NCBI RefSeq assembly: GCF_019797745.1
Contig: NZ_VOSI01000002.1
Span: 682,001 to 746,000 of the forward strand
Direction: 5' to 3'
Length of the DNA: 64,000 nucleotides
From: Edaphocola aurantiacus
GTDB lineage: Bacteria > Bacteroidota > Bacteroidia > Chitinophagales > Chitinophagaceae
Shown: positions 53,679-63,192 of the stretch, piece after piece
Layout: each line of letters starts with the position of its first letter
Position numbering within the stretch: position 1 is the stretch's first letter
Position numbers and translations under genes: made by a program
Notes under the pieces: model-generated
Told to the model about the DNA's origin: nothing
The model's input: only the letters and a program-made list of their open reading frames with translations
The model's database searches: none

Positions 53679-55061
53679 TTATCTTAAATTTTGGTCAATG
53701 CCGCTTATTCTGATTTCAAGGTCAGGGATATTTAAGACATATCGTGGACTATTTGGAGCAAGGATATAGGTTTGACCCTTTAGAGTGATCTTTTGTTCCA
53801 CTGCAAATTCCGGTTCAAGGTTAAATCTTCTGAGGTCTTCCCAACGAGAATTAGTATACCGGGCGAGTTCTTTCCTTCGTTCGTCAATAATGGTTAGCAG
53901 CAATTTCTTTGGATCATTTTGGGTTATGGTGGGTGCAGTCCCTTTTTTATAGCGGTTAAGCAACAGCAAATTCAGATCCTTTAGTGCTGCCGCAACATTT
54001 CCGGTACGTATCAAACACTCTGCCCTTATCAGGTATATTTCGTTTGTCGCAATACCACCAAAAGTGGCAGAAGTTCCTGTATAACTGGCTACAAAGTTGA
54101 GCCTGTCTCCGGTTAGGGCATAGCACAATTCTTTTCTCAGATCATTGTCTTCATAAAGATTATATAACTGCCTGCTGGCCTGGACGACAGAGCCTTTTGT
54201 CGAACCCCTGAAATTACCGCCAATAGAATACCCATAAAAAATGATTTCGGGATTGCCGATGCCATTTGCAGGAAACCGGAAGGTGCGGGAGGGAGAAACA
54301 ATTTGATTATCATTATAATCAATTAATGTTGCTTGTTTGGACAATACGGCGTCGCATTGCAATTTTGCATTTGCATAGTTTCCGGTGGTTAGATATACTC
54401 TTGCAAGTAATGCATGAGCGGCTACAGCCGTCGTCCTGGTTAGAATTGGTTTTGTTTCAGGAAGTAATTTTGAGGCTTCTTTAAGATCATTTAAGATTAA
54501 ATTGTATACCTCCTGAAGGGAAGATCGTTGCTTAGTTTCATTTGTATTAGTATTTGTCCTGATGGGTAGCCCTGGGTCATTGCTGGCAGTTGCTTTACTA
54601 TAAGGTTTACAAAATACCTGGGCGAGTGTATAATACGCATAAGCCCTGTAAAAGAGCGATTGTCCCTTAAGGTATAATGCGGTCTGATCATTTGACGGAA
54701 ACTTATCAATGCCGTCCAGTACTATATTTGCGGAATTGATTACCGTAAAGGGATGGTTCCATTCGTTTGCCGATCCATTAAGCCAATTTATTTTAAGGCT
54801 CCAGGTATATTGGTTCAAATCAGATTCAGATAAGTTTCCTGCATCGGCATCTGCGACAAACACATTATCTGTTCCGGCATTGGCCACAAAAGTATATTGC
54901 CGGTTGAGTACATTCTCATCATCAAGTATAGATTGGAAATCACTTAACGTTTGTGGTACAGAAAGCCCTTTGTCTGGTTTAACGTCAAGCCAGTCCTGTT
55001 TGCATCCTGTTAGCAACCATAAAAACAGGACAAAGGTATAAAAGGTTAAATTGCGGTTCAT
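53679..55061 (-). CDS. SusD/RagB-family outer-membrane lipoprotein
   Basis: The 460-residue protein has a lipobox LTGC (Cys19), the usual SusD start 'DWLDVKPDKGLSVPQTLSDFQ', TPR-like helices ('GQSLFYRAYAYYTLAQVFCKPY', 'AHALLARVYLTTGNYANAKLQCDAVL') and the C-terminal 'LLTIIDERRKELARYTNSRWEDLRRFN'. SusD proteins cap the paired SusC barrel and capture ligand. It is slightly shorter than typical glycan-type members (about 500-550) and resembles the group paired with FecR-controlled receptors. It lies 4 bp after the susC stop and 1 bp before the TlpA-like gene. The ligand cannot be told from sequence. Confidence 0.9.
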   Translation of the reverse strand: MNRNLTFYTFVLFLWLLTGCKQDWLDVKPDKGLSVPQTLSDFQSILDDENVLNRQYTFVANAGTDNVFVADADAGNLSESDLNQYTWSLKINWLNGSANEWNHPFTVINSANIVLDGIDKFPSNDQTALYLKGQSLFYRAYAYYTLAQVFCKPYSKATASNDPGLPIRTNTNTNETKQRSSLQEVYNLILNDLKEASKLLPETKPILTRTTAVAAHALLARVYLTTGNYANAKLQCDAVLSKQATLIDYNDNQIVSPSRTFRFPANGIGNPEIIFYGYSIGGNFRGSTKGSVVQASRQLYNLYEDNDLRKELCYALTGDRLNFVASYTGTSATFGGIATNEIYLIRAECLIRTGNVAAALKDLNLLLLNRYKKGTAPTITQNDPKKLLLTIIDERRKELARYTNSRWEDLRRFNLEPEFAVEQKITLKGQTYILAPNSPRYVLNIPDLEIRISGIDQNLR

Positions 55062-55065
55062 AGTT

Positions 55066-58000
55066 TTAAAAATTAGCGTTTATTCCTAAAGAAAATGACT
55101 TTGGTTGTGGTACACCAAAAGTAGATTGAGGGTCAATTCCCAATTTGTTCTTTCTCCATATGATGCCAGGATTTTTTGCGTACAAGAAAACATTCAATTT
55201 AATTTTTTGAGTGACTAAATGTTTACTCAGGTCATAACCCAACCTTATGTCCTGTAACCTGATATGATCTCCAGCCGTGATTAATGCTTCAGAGTATTGG
55301 TAGAAAGAGGATCTGTTGAAATTATCGGGATAAACAAATGAGGGAACATTTGTGTTGTTTTCGTCCCCGGGCTTTTGCCATCTATTCAAATAATCCATAT
55401 GTCCTTCACTGGTAAGGGCAGCAGTGTAACTTGGGCTGGCTGAAGATCTTCTGAAAACATAATCGAGAAAATAGGTTATATTAAAGGAAAGATTAAAATC
55501 TTTATAATTGAAGTCATTTCTTAATGAGCCGAACGATTGGGGAATAAAATTTCCTGCATACACGAGATCAGATTCTTTTAGGTTGGCAGTTATTGCAGCA
55601 TAATCTTCACTTTTCCCATCGTTGACCCATCCAACCGGATTCCCGTTTTCAGGATTTAAGCCCTCCCAGCGGTAGGCAAAGACTGCATTAAGTGGTTTCC
55701 CTTTCACTCCACCGAAATTGCTTATACTCGTGTAAGGGGCATCATAGCGCACCACTTCATCTTTAATGAAACTGTAAAGTATTGCTGTGTTCCATTGTAA
55801 TGGTCCTTGTAACCATTTGATATTAAGATTAATGTCTATTCCTTTTGTCTTTGTTTCAGCAGTATTGGCATTATAGGAAACAAAACCGGTTTGTGGTGCG
55901 AGATTTGTTTTTTGTACAAGGTCGATTCCATTCTTTTTATAATATTCTATACTTCCCGTGACTACATTATTTCGTAATCTGAAATCCAAACCAAGGTTCA
56001 TGTTTTTCACCCGTTCCCAGCTTAGGTCTGGATTTGGTGCGGTTAAACTTAAAATGGCCTGCGCACCGGTAAGCACAGAAGACATGTATCTTCCGGTCAG
56101 AAGGGCGGTACCGTTTCTGTATGTATTTCCATTGTATCCAAATGAGCCTCTTAGATTCAGGTAAGGTATCATGGTTGAATGAAAAAAGGATTCATCACTG
56201 ATTTTCCATCCTGCACCCAGGGACCATAAAGGAGTGAACCGGTTATTTACGTTTGCCCCAAATAAATTTGCGCCATCAGTTCGGGCACTGGCCGTTAGGA
56301 TATATCGATTTTTATAACTGTATGAACCATTAGCGTAATAGGATACAAAGCGGTTGGTGATCCCGAAAATTTTACCGGCAGGACCCGGAAGTCGTGCAGA
56401 TCCGGAAGGGCTTGTCGGGAAGTAAGTGAGGTAATCCAGGGTCATATTTGTTGTTCCAAACTGGTCGTCATAACCAAGGAGGCTTTGGGCACTTCCTTCC
56501 GTTTTTAGTTCCCTTGTCTCGAATCCGGCCAGGCCAGCAATATTGTGTACTCCGATAGTTTTGTCAAAATTCAGTTGCGTCCTCAAATTTGTAGCGGACC
56601 AATTATAGTTGGACAGGTCAAGGATGGCGCCTTTTGGGAAATTATATGTAAACGTCCTGGTTGTATTATTGTATATGGAAAAACTATTGAATAGATCACG
56701 AACATAGTAGCTTTCAGGCGACTGATAATTGCGGGTACTGATTTTTTGCTGTTCTTTCTGGTAATTAACAGAAGCGGTTAATTCCGGAAGTATCTTGTAC
56801 TGTGCACTGATCCTGGCAAGGATACTGTTTACTTTTGTGGCATTATCGGCTAATGATAATTCTTGAAGTGGCCGGTATCTCCAGTCTTTGTAGCCAATGG
56901 CTTCCATTTCCTCTAAAAAGCTGTCACTATATTTATAGGGAACAGCTGAAGGACTTCGATCATCCTGTACCAGACGGGAATAGGGTAAGAAATTTCCGCT
57001 ATATTTTGAATTAAAAATTGTATAGGTGTTAAAGGTGTTATTCAGATCTGTTTTGCTGTCTGAATAATTTAGTCCGGCAGTTATTTCGAGATTTTTCAGG
57101 GGACGGTATGTGTTTAAAGAATTTATCGTTATCCTGTTATTGCCGTTTCTTACAAGGCTTTCCTTATTTTTATCGTAACCGGCACTCAGTCGGTATGTCA
57201 GGTTCGGGGTTCCACCATGTAAGGCCAGTGAATACTGTTGTTTTACTGCTTTCTGATATATATACTTACTTATATCATTACGAACATCGATATTTCGTAA
57301 AGCGTCGAGTTTGGTTTGTCCTTCAACATCTGATATTAAACCGGAACGGACCTGGTCCATTATCCGGACGGCATCACTAACCACTGGATGATTAGAAGTA
57401 TTGGTAAGGTCAGCATTGTAGTATCCTTTATCAAAAAGAAACTGCTCTGTTTCAATAAAACTCTTTGAATCCAGGAACAATTTATCATAAAATACATCTG
57501 GTTTTCCTGAAATGGTAAGATTACTATTGAAGTCGATGTTAATTCTTTCATTATTCCTTCCCTTTTTGGTCGTAATCACGATTACGCCATTTCCCGATCG
57601 TGCCCCCCAGATTGAAGCAGCTGTTGCATCTTTAAGGATGGTAATGTTTTCTATATCATTTGGATTGATCGAAGACAGTTCTCCTTCAAAGGGGAAATTG
57701 TCCACCACGATCAGTGGATCAGTGGAAGAGAGATAGGTACTTTGTCCCCTGATGATTAACCCTGAAGTTCTGTTATTTGGATTGGTCTGAATCCGGCCTA
57801 CTTCCGGGTTATTATTAAAATTAAAATTCAGTCCAGGCACCACCCCATTTAACCGATCTAATATATTGGTGGAAACCGAACGGTTGAGCAGTTTGTTATC
57901 TACCTGAACATAACTGCCCACCGCTCTGTCTTTAGGTATAGATTGGTATCCGGTATTGATCACATCTGCAGTTTCCATTACGATATTTGTCGCAGTGAGG

Positions 58001-58623
58001 TGAATATCACCGATGTTTCCATTTACTTCGATATCCTGTGGCTCGTAACCCAGCATTTTTATACTTAGGTGATCACCATCTTGTACGGTAATTTCAAAAG
58101 CACCTGATCCGCTGGTGCTTGTAGCATTTCCTCCTTTACCAGCAGTGATAGTAGCTCCTGCCAGAGGACTGCCTGCCTGGTCGAGAACCCGACCTGATTT
58201 CTTTGCCGGTTGATCTCCTTTTTTATCTGGGGTATTATCAGGAGTCGGTCTTTGACGGATAATGATGTTCTTTCCTTTGATTTCATAATCCAGATTCTCT
58301 GGTTGATTTTTAAAGATCTCCCGCATAGCCTGATCAATACTTACCCCTTTGAGGTTAACGGTTACCGGCCTTGTTTTGGTAAGCGTTGCTGAAGGTGCCA
58401 TAATTACAAAATCGGTCTGCGCACGAAGTTTTTTAATGACTTGTTCCAGTGACTCGTTTCTGGCCGTTAGGTTAATGTCTTGCGCACGGGCAATACTGCT
58501 GGCGGCAAAGAGTGATACACATAAGGTAAGCACTCGTAGGGAATGGGCATAGGAGGGTAGTTTTTGTTTACTTTCCTGCAGGTTGAAACCTCTGCCGCCC
58601 ATTGAATGAAATAAACCATTCAT
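55066..58623 (-). CDS. SusC/RagA TonB-dependent receptor with STN signalling domain
   Basis: The 1185-residue protein has a long signal peptide ending 'ASSIARAQ', an STN domain at about residues 50-115 ('NESLEQVIKKLRAQTDFVIM', 'VTVNLKGVSIDQAMREIFK'), a CarboxypepD-reg-like domain (145-205, 'GRVLDQAGSPLAGATITAGKG'), a TonB plug with 'IRGQSTYLSSTDPLIVVDNFP' and 'ILKDATAASIWGARSGNGVIVITTKKG', and a C-terminal barrel ending 'FSLGINANF'. STN domains pass ligand occupancy to a FecR anti-sigma factor, and a fecR gene and ECF sigma gene lie just upstream on the same strand. This makes a complete trans-envelope switch. The transported ligand is unknown and could be glycan, peptide or siderophore-like. 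Confidence 0.92.
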   Translation of the reverse strand: MNGLFHSMGGRGFNLQESKQKLPSYAHSLRVLTLCVSLFAASSIARAQDINLTARNESLEQVIKKLRAQTDFVIMAPSATLTKTRPVTVNLKGVSIDQAMREIFKNQPENLDYEIKGKNIIIRQRPTPDNTPDKKGDQPAKKSGRVLDQAGSPLAGATITAGKGGNATSTSGSGAFEITVQDGDHLSIKMLGYEPQDIEVNGNIGDIHLTATNIVMETADVINTGYQSIPKDRAVGSYVQVDNKLLNRSVSTNILDRLNGVVPGLNFNFNNNPEVGRIQTNPNNRTSGLIIRGQSTYLSSTDPLIVVDNFPFEGELSSINPNDIENITILKDATAASIWGARSGNGVIVITTKKGRNNERINIDFNSNLTISGKPDVFYDKLFLDSKSFIETEQFLFDKGYYNADLTNTSNHPVVSDAVRIMDQVRSGLISDVEGQTKLDALRNIDVRNDISKYIYQKAVKQQYSLALHGGTPNLTYRLSAGYDKNKESLVRNGNNRITINSLNTYRPLKNLEITAGLNYSDSKTDLNNTFNTYTIFNSKYSGNFLPYSRLVQDDRSPSAVPYKYSDSFLEEMEAIGYKDWRYRPLQELSLADNATKVNSILARISAQYKILPELTASVNYQKEQQKISTRNYQSPESYYVRDLFNSFSIYNNTTRTFTYNFPKGAILDLSNYNWSATNLRTQLNFDKTIGVHNIAGLAGFETRELKTEGSAQSLLGYDDQFGTTNMTLDYLTYFPTSPSGSARLPGPAGKIFGITNRFVSYYANGSYSYKNRYILTASARTDGANLFGANVNNRFTPLWSLGAGWKISDESFFHSTMIPYLNLRGSFGYNGNTYRNGTALLTGRYMSSVLTGAQAILSLTAPNPDLSWERVKNMNLGLDFRLRNNVVTGSIEYYKKNGIDLVQKTNLAPQTGFVSYNANTAETKTKGIDINLNIKWLQGPLQWNTAILYSFIKDEVVRYDAPYTSISNFGGVKGKPLNAVFAYRWEGLNPENGNPVGWVNDGKSEDYAAITANLKESDLVYAGNFIPQSFGSLRNDFNYKDFNLSFNITYFLDYVFRRSSASPSYTAALTSEGHMDYLNRWQKPGDENNTNVPSFVYPDNFNRSSFYQYSEALITAGDHIRLQDIRLGYDLSKHLVTQKIKLNVFLYAKNPGIIWRKNKLGIDPQSTFGVPQPKSFSLGINANF

Positions 58624-58739
58624 AATTTTTTGGTTAGTGGATACAGCTTACACCTGTTGACAATAATGCCGACAATGAGTAAGTTTGTATCAGGGTTAAA
58701 AATGTAGATTGTCTGAATTTTAATTTTTACCCGATACCC

Positions 58740-58765
58740 GCCGGAGTTGTTAGCGCAACCCCGGC
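58740..58765. terminator. GC-rich hairpin between fecR and susC
   Basis: GCCGGAGTTG (58740-58749) and CAACCCCGGC (58756-58765) form a 10-bp stem with one mismatch on the plus strand and a G.T pair on the minus strand. On the minus strand no T tract follows, so it may be an attenuator or message-processing site between fecR and susC rather than a true terminator. Confidence 0.4.
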
Positions 58766-58801
58766 ATTTTTATGGTACCCTGGCAAACATATGAAACGTC
58801 T

Positions 58802-59959
58802 TTATCGCTTTGTTACCGTAATCCTCCTTCCTTGTATTTTAAATGATAATCCTGCCAGATCAGAGATTGGCTCCAAAATTTCCGATAATTTCCTGTTCTT
58901 CGGTATTTCCATCATAAATAGTTCCTCTGATATACTGGCTGGATAGTCGATGTCTACATCATACCAGCGTTCGAGATGTTTAAAGATCTGCCCTAAAGTG
59001 AGATCATTAAAGACAAACAGGTTCTTTGTCCAGCCGATATAATCCTGTCCGTTGATATTCTTTAAATTGAACTTTCCGTTAGTAAATTTTGCAAGCTGAT
59101 TAGGGGAAAGGATGACAGAACCTTTTGAAGCAGTAGCCTGCACCAGTACCTTTCCTTCGAGTAAGGCAGTCTCAATCGGTTCATTCTCGTATGCCTGTAC
59201 ATTAAAATGAGTACCCAGTACCGTAAGTACCTGTCCGGCCGATTGTACTTTAAATGGTTTAGCTGGATTATGACTGACTTCAAAATACCCTTCGCCGGTT
59301 AACTTCACGAGTCTTTCCGATCCGTTGAATCTGGTAGGATAGGAGAAAGTAGAACCTGAATTTAATTGTACTCTTGTGCCGTCTGCTAGTTTTAGGCTGT
59401 ATATACCGCCTTTAGGTACTTCAATAGTAGCCAGTAATACTTCATCGGTTGCGGTAATTGTCTCTCCATCCTCGTAGGCGATGCTACTGCCCTCAATACT
59501 TACACCTGATTTGCTATCTTTTAGTTCAAAGCGCTTCCCATTGGAAAGGGTTAGGGTTGCTTTATTGGTCCCTGGCAAGACATCTGATCCATAAATACTC
59601 GTGAGCTGCGGTACATCCGGTTTATTGTCCATATTCATAAAAGTAATGGTCATGCCGATAACCAGGAGTGCTGCAGCGGCAGCGATCCATTTGAATGGCA
59701 GTATTTTTCTTTTTGTTTCCGGATCTCCAGGTAAATTAGCCTTAATATGTGCCCAGGCTTCTGCAGTAACACCATCTACCTGTTCTTCTGCAGTTTCGGC
59801 ATCCCTAATCTGTTCGGATTGAAGGTAGTTATCTATGAGTCCATCCAGCTCATCACTCTTACCGGTTGTTTCAAAATAATCATAGAGCTGGCGGGTCTCC
59901 AGGGTGCTGGCTGTACCGGCAACGTATTTGTCAAATAGCTGTTTTATATTCTGCTCCAT
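58802..59959 (-). CDS. FecR-family anti-sigma factor
   Basis: The 385-residue protein has an N-terminal cytoplasmic helical part ('MEQNIKQLFDKYVAGTASTLETRQLYDYFE'), one membrane helix ('WIAAAAALLVIGMTITFM', about residues 90-107), a periplasmic FecR domain ('LSNGKRFELKDS', 'VPKGGIYSLKLADGTRVQLNSGSTFSYP', 'YFEVSHNPAKPFKV', 'GTHFNVQAY') and a C-terminal STN-interacting DUF4974-type domain ('LKNINGQDYIGWTKN', 'LGQIFKHLERWYDVDIDYP'). It should hold or activate the adjacent ECF sigma factor in response to the SusC STN domain. It lies between the sigma gene (99 bp upstream) and susC (178 bp downstream). Confidence 0.92.
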   Translation of the reverse strand: MEQNIKQLFDKYVAGTASTLETRQLYDYFETTGKSDELDGLIDNYLQSEQIRDAETAEEQVDGVTAEAWAHIKANLPGDPETKRKILPFKWIAAAAALLVIGMTITFMNMDNKPDVPQLTSIYGSDVLPGTNKATLTLSNGKRFELKDSKSGVSIEGSSIAYEDGETITATDEVLLATIEVPKGGIYSLKLADGTRVQLNSGSTFSYPTRFNGSERLVKLTGEGYFEVSHNPAKPFKVQSAGQVLTVLGTHFNVQAYENEPIETALLEGKVLVQATASKGSVILSPNQLAKFTNGKFNLKNINGQDYIGWTKNLFVFNDLTLGQIFKHLERWYDVDIDYPASISEELFMMEIPKNRKLSEILEPISDLAGLSFKIQGRRITVTKR

Positions 59960-60058
59960 GATCTTTTGATTAGGTATATATAGGAAATACCCTTAGCCAA
60001 AGATTATTAGCTATATAGAAATCAAAAAAAAGGAAAATAAAATGTAAGTAGCTAGTAA

Positions 60059-60640
60059 TTAGCTTAATAAAATTGCGGCTAATAACAGGGATTGACCGAT
60101 CAGTCCAGCTTTCAATTGCTTATTGGCCTGTTGTAAGAGCTGGTTAATGGTGTTGGGGCTGATACCCAGCTGTTCGCTGATTTCACTGTAGCTATGGCCT
60201 TCGATCTTATGCAGCGTAAATACTTCCTTTTGTCTGGGGGTAAGCTTTTGGAGGGCAGACTCCAGAATACTCTTCGCATCCTTTTTATCCAGCTGCCATT
60301 CGATAGGAGAATATGCCTCTTCAAAAGCGTTATGGCGGTGATAGGCCTGGTCTAAGAGGGCCTTTCTAAAGCTCTTTTTGCAAAAGTTTGATGCGATGGT
60401 ATAGAGGAATGCCCCGAATGATAGTTCGGGATCGAGCCGATCCCGAACTTCCCAAACTTTTAGAAAGACATCCTGTAAGATGTCCTTGGCAAGCTCTTCA
60501 GACTTGAGTAGATATAGGAGTCGATAGGTCAGTTTGCGAGAATAGCTTTTATATAAAACCTCAAAGGCATCCTGATCACCTGATTTTACGCGATTAATAA
60601 GTTCTTTTTCCGGAAGTATGATATCAGCTTTCATGTGCAA
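60059..60640 (-). CDS. ECF-type RNA polymerase sigma factor
   Basis: The 193-residue protein has sigma region 2 ('DAFEVLYKSYSRKLTYRLLYLLKSEELAKDILQDVFLKVWE') and region 4 ('LTPRQKEVFTLHKIEGHSYSEISEQLGISPNTINQLLQQANKQLK'), joined by a short linker. It is a FecI-like sigma-70 family member as found beside FecR and SusC. A hydrophobic C-terminal tail ('LIGQSLLLAAILLS') is frequent in this Bacteroidota group and may bind the FecR membrane part. Two Met codons (60640 and 60634) could start it. It probably drives the susC-susD-tlpA genes on the same strand. Confidence 0.92.
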   Translation of the reverse strand: MHMKADIILPEKELINRVKSGDQDAFEVLYKSYSRKLTYRLLYLLKSEELAKDILQDVFLKVWEVRDRLDPELSFGAFLYTIASNFCKKSFRKALLDQAYHRHNAFEEAYSPIEWQLDKKDAKSILESALQKLTPRQKEVFTLHKIEGHSYSEISEQLGISPNTINQLLQQANKQLKAGLIGQSLLLAAILLS

Positions 60641-60742
60641 TCTGGTTAATTACAATTGTGTCCGGCGGCAGCATATATAAAATAGGGAAATCACAAATAA
60701 GGTTCCTGCAAGGCAGGGGGACATGCATTCAATAAGTATGTT

Positions 60743-60750
60743 CAAATATA
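60743..60750 (-). promoter_or_regulatory. Candidate -7 box for the ECF sigma gene
   Basis: On the minus strand 60750-60743 reads TATATTTG, an exact TAnnTTTG. It is about 103 bp before the sigma start. No good -33 TTTG is at the expected distance. The remaining divergent space 60641-60989 is AT-rich and shows no further gene or repeat. Confidence 0.35.
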
Positions 60751-60989
60751 TAAATAATTAATTTGAATGACAGCCATGTGACTGTAAAAACCGTGAGAAA
60801 AATGGGGTAGTCAACAATGAGGAATAACCTGGAAGCATAAATGGGCTGGTTTTAGCTGCCATCTTTACCAGTAAAGGGCTTGTACCGGTAACCTAATACT
60901 CTATCTATAAATTATAAATACTGTAGTTTCATGGTTAAAAAATAAATCGTAATATTATCTTATACTAAAAGTTTAAACATCCTAAGCCC

Positions 60990-61472
60990 GTGTATATTCC
61001 CTTTAAACTCCTAATCAAAACGCAATTGGATGAACTGGCGAGATCAGGTAATAAGTACCTAGTATTGCAAAATTTCAAGTGGCCGAATCTTGGTATTGTA
61101 AAGGGGCTAATGATACATCCTTACAACGAGCCGTTGCTGGCTAAAATGCACCAAGTTCAAATGGGGCATGAAGATGCTTCCTTATATGAAATAGGTCAAA
61201 ATAGCCGCGATATTGAATTATTGATGGATAGTAAAGAACACCTGGTTTTTTCAAATGAAGTTAGTGATTCCAACTGGCGCAAAGTGCTGGTAGAATTGTA
61301 TGGGCAGCAGATTAAAAAAGTAATTCTATTAAGGGATATATTTCCGCTTGTTTATAATATTAAAATTAGTTTTCAACTGGAAATGGGCCAGTTATTTGTT
61401 TTGATAAGCAATGACCGGAAGATTCATAAGGAGCCTTTTTATGATTTTGTTATGGAGGGCAGTAGAAATTGA
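60990..61472 (+). CDS. Unknown small cytoplasmic protein
   Basis: A GTG start at 60990 gives 160 residues ('VYIPFKLLIKTQLDELARSG' at the N terminus, read with Met). No signal peptide, membrane helix or known motif is visible. 'LGIVKGLMIHPYNEPLLAKMHQVQMGHEDASLYEIG' and 'KVILLRDIFPLVYNIKISFQLEMGQLFVLISNDRKI' suggest an alpha/beta fold. The gene is followed by a terminator at 61502 and diverges from the sigma gene over 350 bp. Coding status is supported by length, terminator and sensible composition. Function unknown. Confidence 0.5.
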   Translation: MYIPFKLLIKTQLDELARSGNKYLVLQNFKWPNLGIVKGLMIHPYNEPLLAKMHQVQMGHEDASLYEIGQNSRDIELLMDSKEHLVFSNEVSDSNWRKVLVELYGQQIKKVILLRDIFPLVYNIKISFQLEMGQLFVLISNDRKIHKEPFYDFVMEGSRN

Positions 61473-61501
61473 TAGAATAAAAGTATAGACTTGGTAAATT
61501 A

Positions 61502-61540
61502 ATTGGGCACGCAATGCATGCCCAATCCTGTTTTGTTTTA
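61502..61540 (+). terminator. Terminator after the 60990 gene
   Basis: ATTGGGCA (61502-61509) pairs perfectly with TGCCCAAT (61519-61526), followed by a T-rich CCTGTTTTGTTTT. It is 29 bp after the stop at 61472. Confidence 0.7.
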
Positions 61541-61653
61541 GTTCATAGGAAATCATTTTACTTTTGGCAGCTCTGTTTCCAATTTGAGCGAGCAAATATA
61601 TTGAAATTCTAATGGTTTCCTATTTTGAACTGAATAATGTCTTTTTATGCTAA

Positions 61654-62043
61654 TTATTCAAACTGTATTTCGTAAATCAGTTCACCGGTTGCAGTAACAG
61701 CTTGGCCGGGGCTGTTTGATACTGCGATAGTGCTGCCATCTAAAAACCATTTTCCTACAGAGGGGATTGCAGTTGGATCATAATCTGGAGGAAGAACAAG
61801 ATTTAAGGGCAGCCGGTTTAAAAAAGCAATGGAAGCCCTGCTGGCCAGTTGCGCGATAAATACAGGGTCCAAGGCATTTAGGTATGCTAGTTGTGCAGCG
61901 TTAAGAACTACGTGATCATCTACCCAGGAGATATAATCTGTAAAAACTGCATTTGCTTCAACTTCCAGTTCTGCATTGGTCAATGCATAAAGGGTCGTTT
62001 GCAGATCATCGAACCCATCTGGTGTAAAAGGAACTTTTGCCAT
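61654..62043 (-). CDS. Small unknown protein, member 1 of a divergent pair with a LytTR membrane protein
   Basis: The 129-residue acidic protein is homologous to the 127-residue protein at 63193-63576. Both share 'LTnAELeVeA.....Dy..W', '...L...Q..Y' and a late '.nl.LPP..' followed by a short beta part ('GELIYEIQFE' here). The first 75 residues look helical. No signal peptide, membrane helix or Cys motif is present. The gene is transcribed away from the LytTR membrane protein at 62247 across 203 bp. Family and function were not recognised. The repeat of the same two-gene layout downstream supports a functional link. Confidence 0.6.
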   Translation of the reverse strand: MAKVPFTPDGFDDLQTTLYALTNAELEVEANAVFTDYISWVDDHVVLNAAQLAYLNALDPVFIAQLASRASIAFLNRLPLNLVLPPDYDPTAIPSVGKWFLDGSTIAVSNSPGQAVTATGELIYEIQFE

Positions 62044-62246
62044 ATTGTTTCAGTTTTAAGAGATAAAATATTGCGTTCTTATATCGAAAGTTTACCGATT
62101 CAAAATTATCTGGAAAGTAGCTGCATCAATTTACACTACTATTTCAAATATAAAAAATAAATAATATATTAGCAATAAGGAAGAAAATGAATTAATTGAT
62201 TGATTATTGTTGAGCTATTAAGTAAGCTCCAGGTAATTGCAAAGTA

Positions 62247-63155
62247 ATGAGTATACCGCCCATTAAATATAATGATCTGTGGTTTAGAATAATTGTCTGT
62301 TTGCTGTCTGCCCATTTTTTGGTTATGGTGGGAGAGAAGGTAGATACGTTGGAAGCATTGACTATTCCTTCATACTATCCAACCCTTTTGATCAATTATA
62401 TAATCGCCCTTCTGATTGCCTTTGCGGTAAAAAAGGTTACGGTTAGCCTGGATAAAACCTTACGGTGGGAAAATGATCTCCTGCGCCGCCTGATCCTGCA
62501 ATTCGTTTTTGGTGTGTTTGCGGTATCTGTTCTGTCCTTTGCTCTGGTTTTTATTTACTTCATTTCTTTTGGTCAGGATATATTGGCATCCACCTATCCG
62601 GCATATGAATTCCCGTTTTCCGTAGTATTGATTCTTTGCCTGAACTTCTTTTATGTAACCTTCTATTTCTATCAGCTCAGAAGAGAAAGTCATCTGTCAG
62701 GGCAACTGGAAGATAAGGATTTCTCGATGCAGGTAGTTCATAATATTGTGGACGAACTACATCAGCGGGATAAGAAGGAGATTTTGATTATTGATATGGC
62801 AACCAGAAGTATTCCGGTCCGTATTTCAGAGCTGGCATTTACATTTGTAGACAGCGGAGCCACATTCGTTATGCTAAAAAGCATGCAGAGACTGCAGGAT
62901 GCGTACGTGGTAAATAGTACCTTAAAGGATCTTGAGCAGAGCCTTGATGGAGATCGTTTCTTTAGGATCAACAGGAAATGTATAGTAAACTTCGATGTGA
63001 TCAGAGCCTATAAAAGTGGGCAGGACAGATCGCTCGTGTTAATATTGGAACCGGATATTACCAAATGGATCGGTATGGAACAACAAGATTTGATCAGGAT
63101 ATGTACCGTAAGTGCCGATAGGGTGTCAGCATTTAAACGTTGGATTGATCGCTGA
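62247..63155 (+). CDS. Membrane protein with C-terminal LytTR DNA-binding domain
   Basis: The 302-residue protein has four predicted membrane helices (about residues 12-28, 45-62, 84-110, 125-145), then a helical linker and a LytTR domain ('IPVRISELAFTFVDSGATFVMLKSM', 'FFRINRKCIVNFDVIRAYKSG'). It lacks a receiver domain, so DNA binding would be steered directly by the membrane part, a one-component design known in Bacteroidota. It starts 203 bp from the divergent 129-residue gene and ends at an inverted repeat shared with the convergent 127-residue gene. The gene cut by the window end at 63665 appears to be a paralogue. Confidence 0.8.
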   Translation: MSIPPIKYNDLWFRIIVCLLSAHFLVMVGEKVDTLEALTIPSYYPTLLINYIIALLIAFAVKKVTVSLDKTLRWENDLLRRLILQFVFGVFAVSVLSFALVFIYFISFGQDILASTYPAYEFPFSVVLILCLNFFYVTFYFYQLRRESHLSGQLEDKDFSMQVVHNIVDELHQRDKKEILIIDMATRSIPVRISELAFTFVDSGATFVMLKSMQRLQDAYVVNSTLKDLEQSLDGDRFFRINRKCIVNFDVIRAYKSGQDRSLVLILEPDITKWIGMEQQDLIRICTVSADRVSAFKRWIDR

Positions 63156-63158
63156 AAT

Positions 63159-63188
63159 ATTGCGGCAGGAAATTATCCATGCCGCAAT
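63159..63188. terminator. Inverted repeat between convergent genes, possible terminator
   Basis: ATTGCGGCA (63159-63167) pairs perfectly with TGCCGCAAT (63180-63188) across 12 nt, between the stop of the LytTR membrane gene (63155) and that of the small gene on the other strand (63193). No T tract follows, so function as a terminator is uncertain. Confidence 0.45.
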
Positions 63189-63192
63189 GGTT

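Noticed and set aside
60761-60772. TGTCATTCAAAT on the minus strand upstream of the ECF sigma gene, similar to the LytTR-like motif
   Set aside because: Only one copy, with no partner at 20-21 bp, so it is not counted as an operator.
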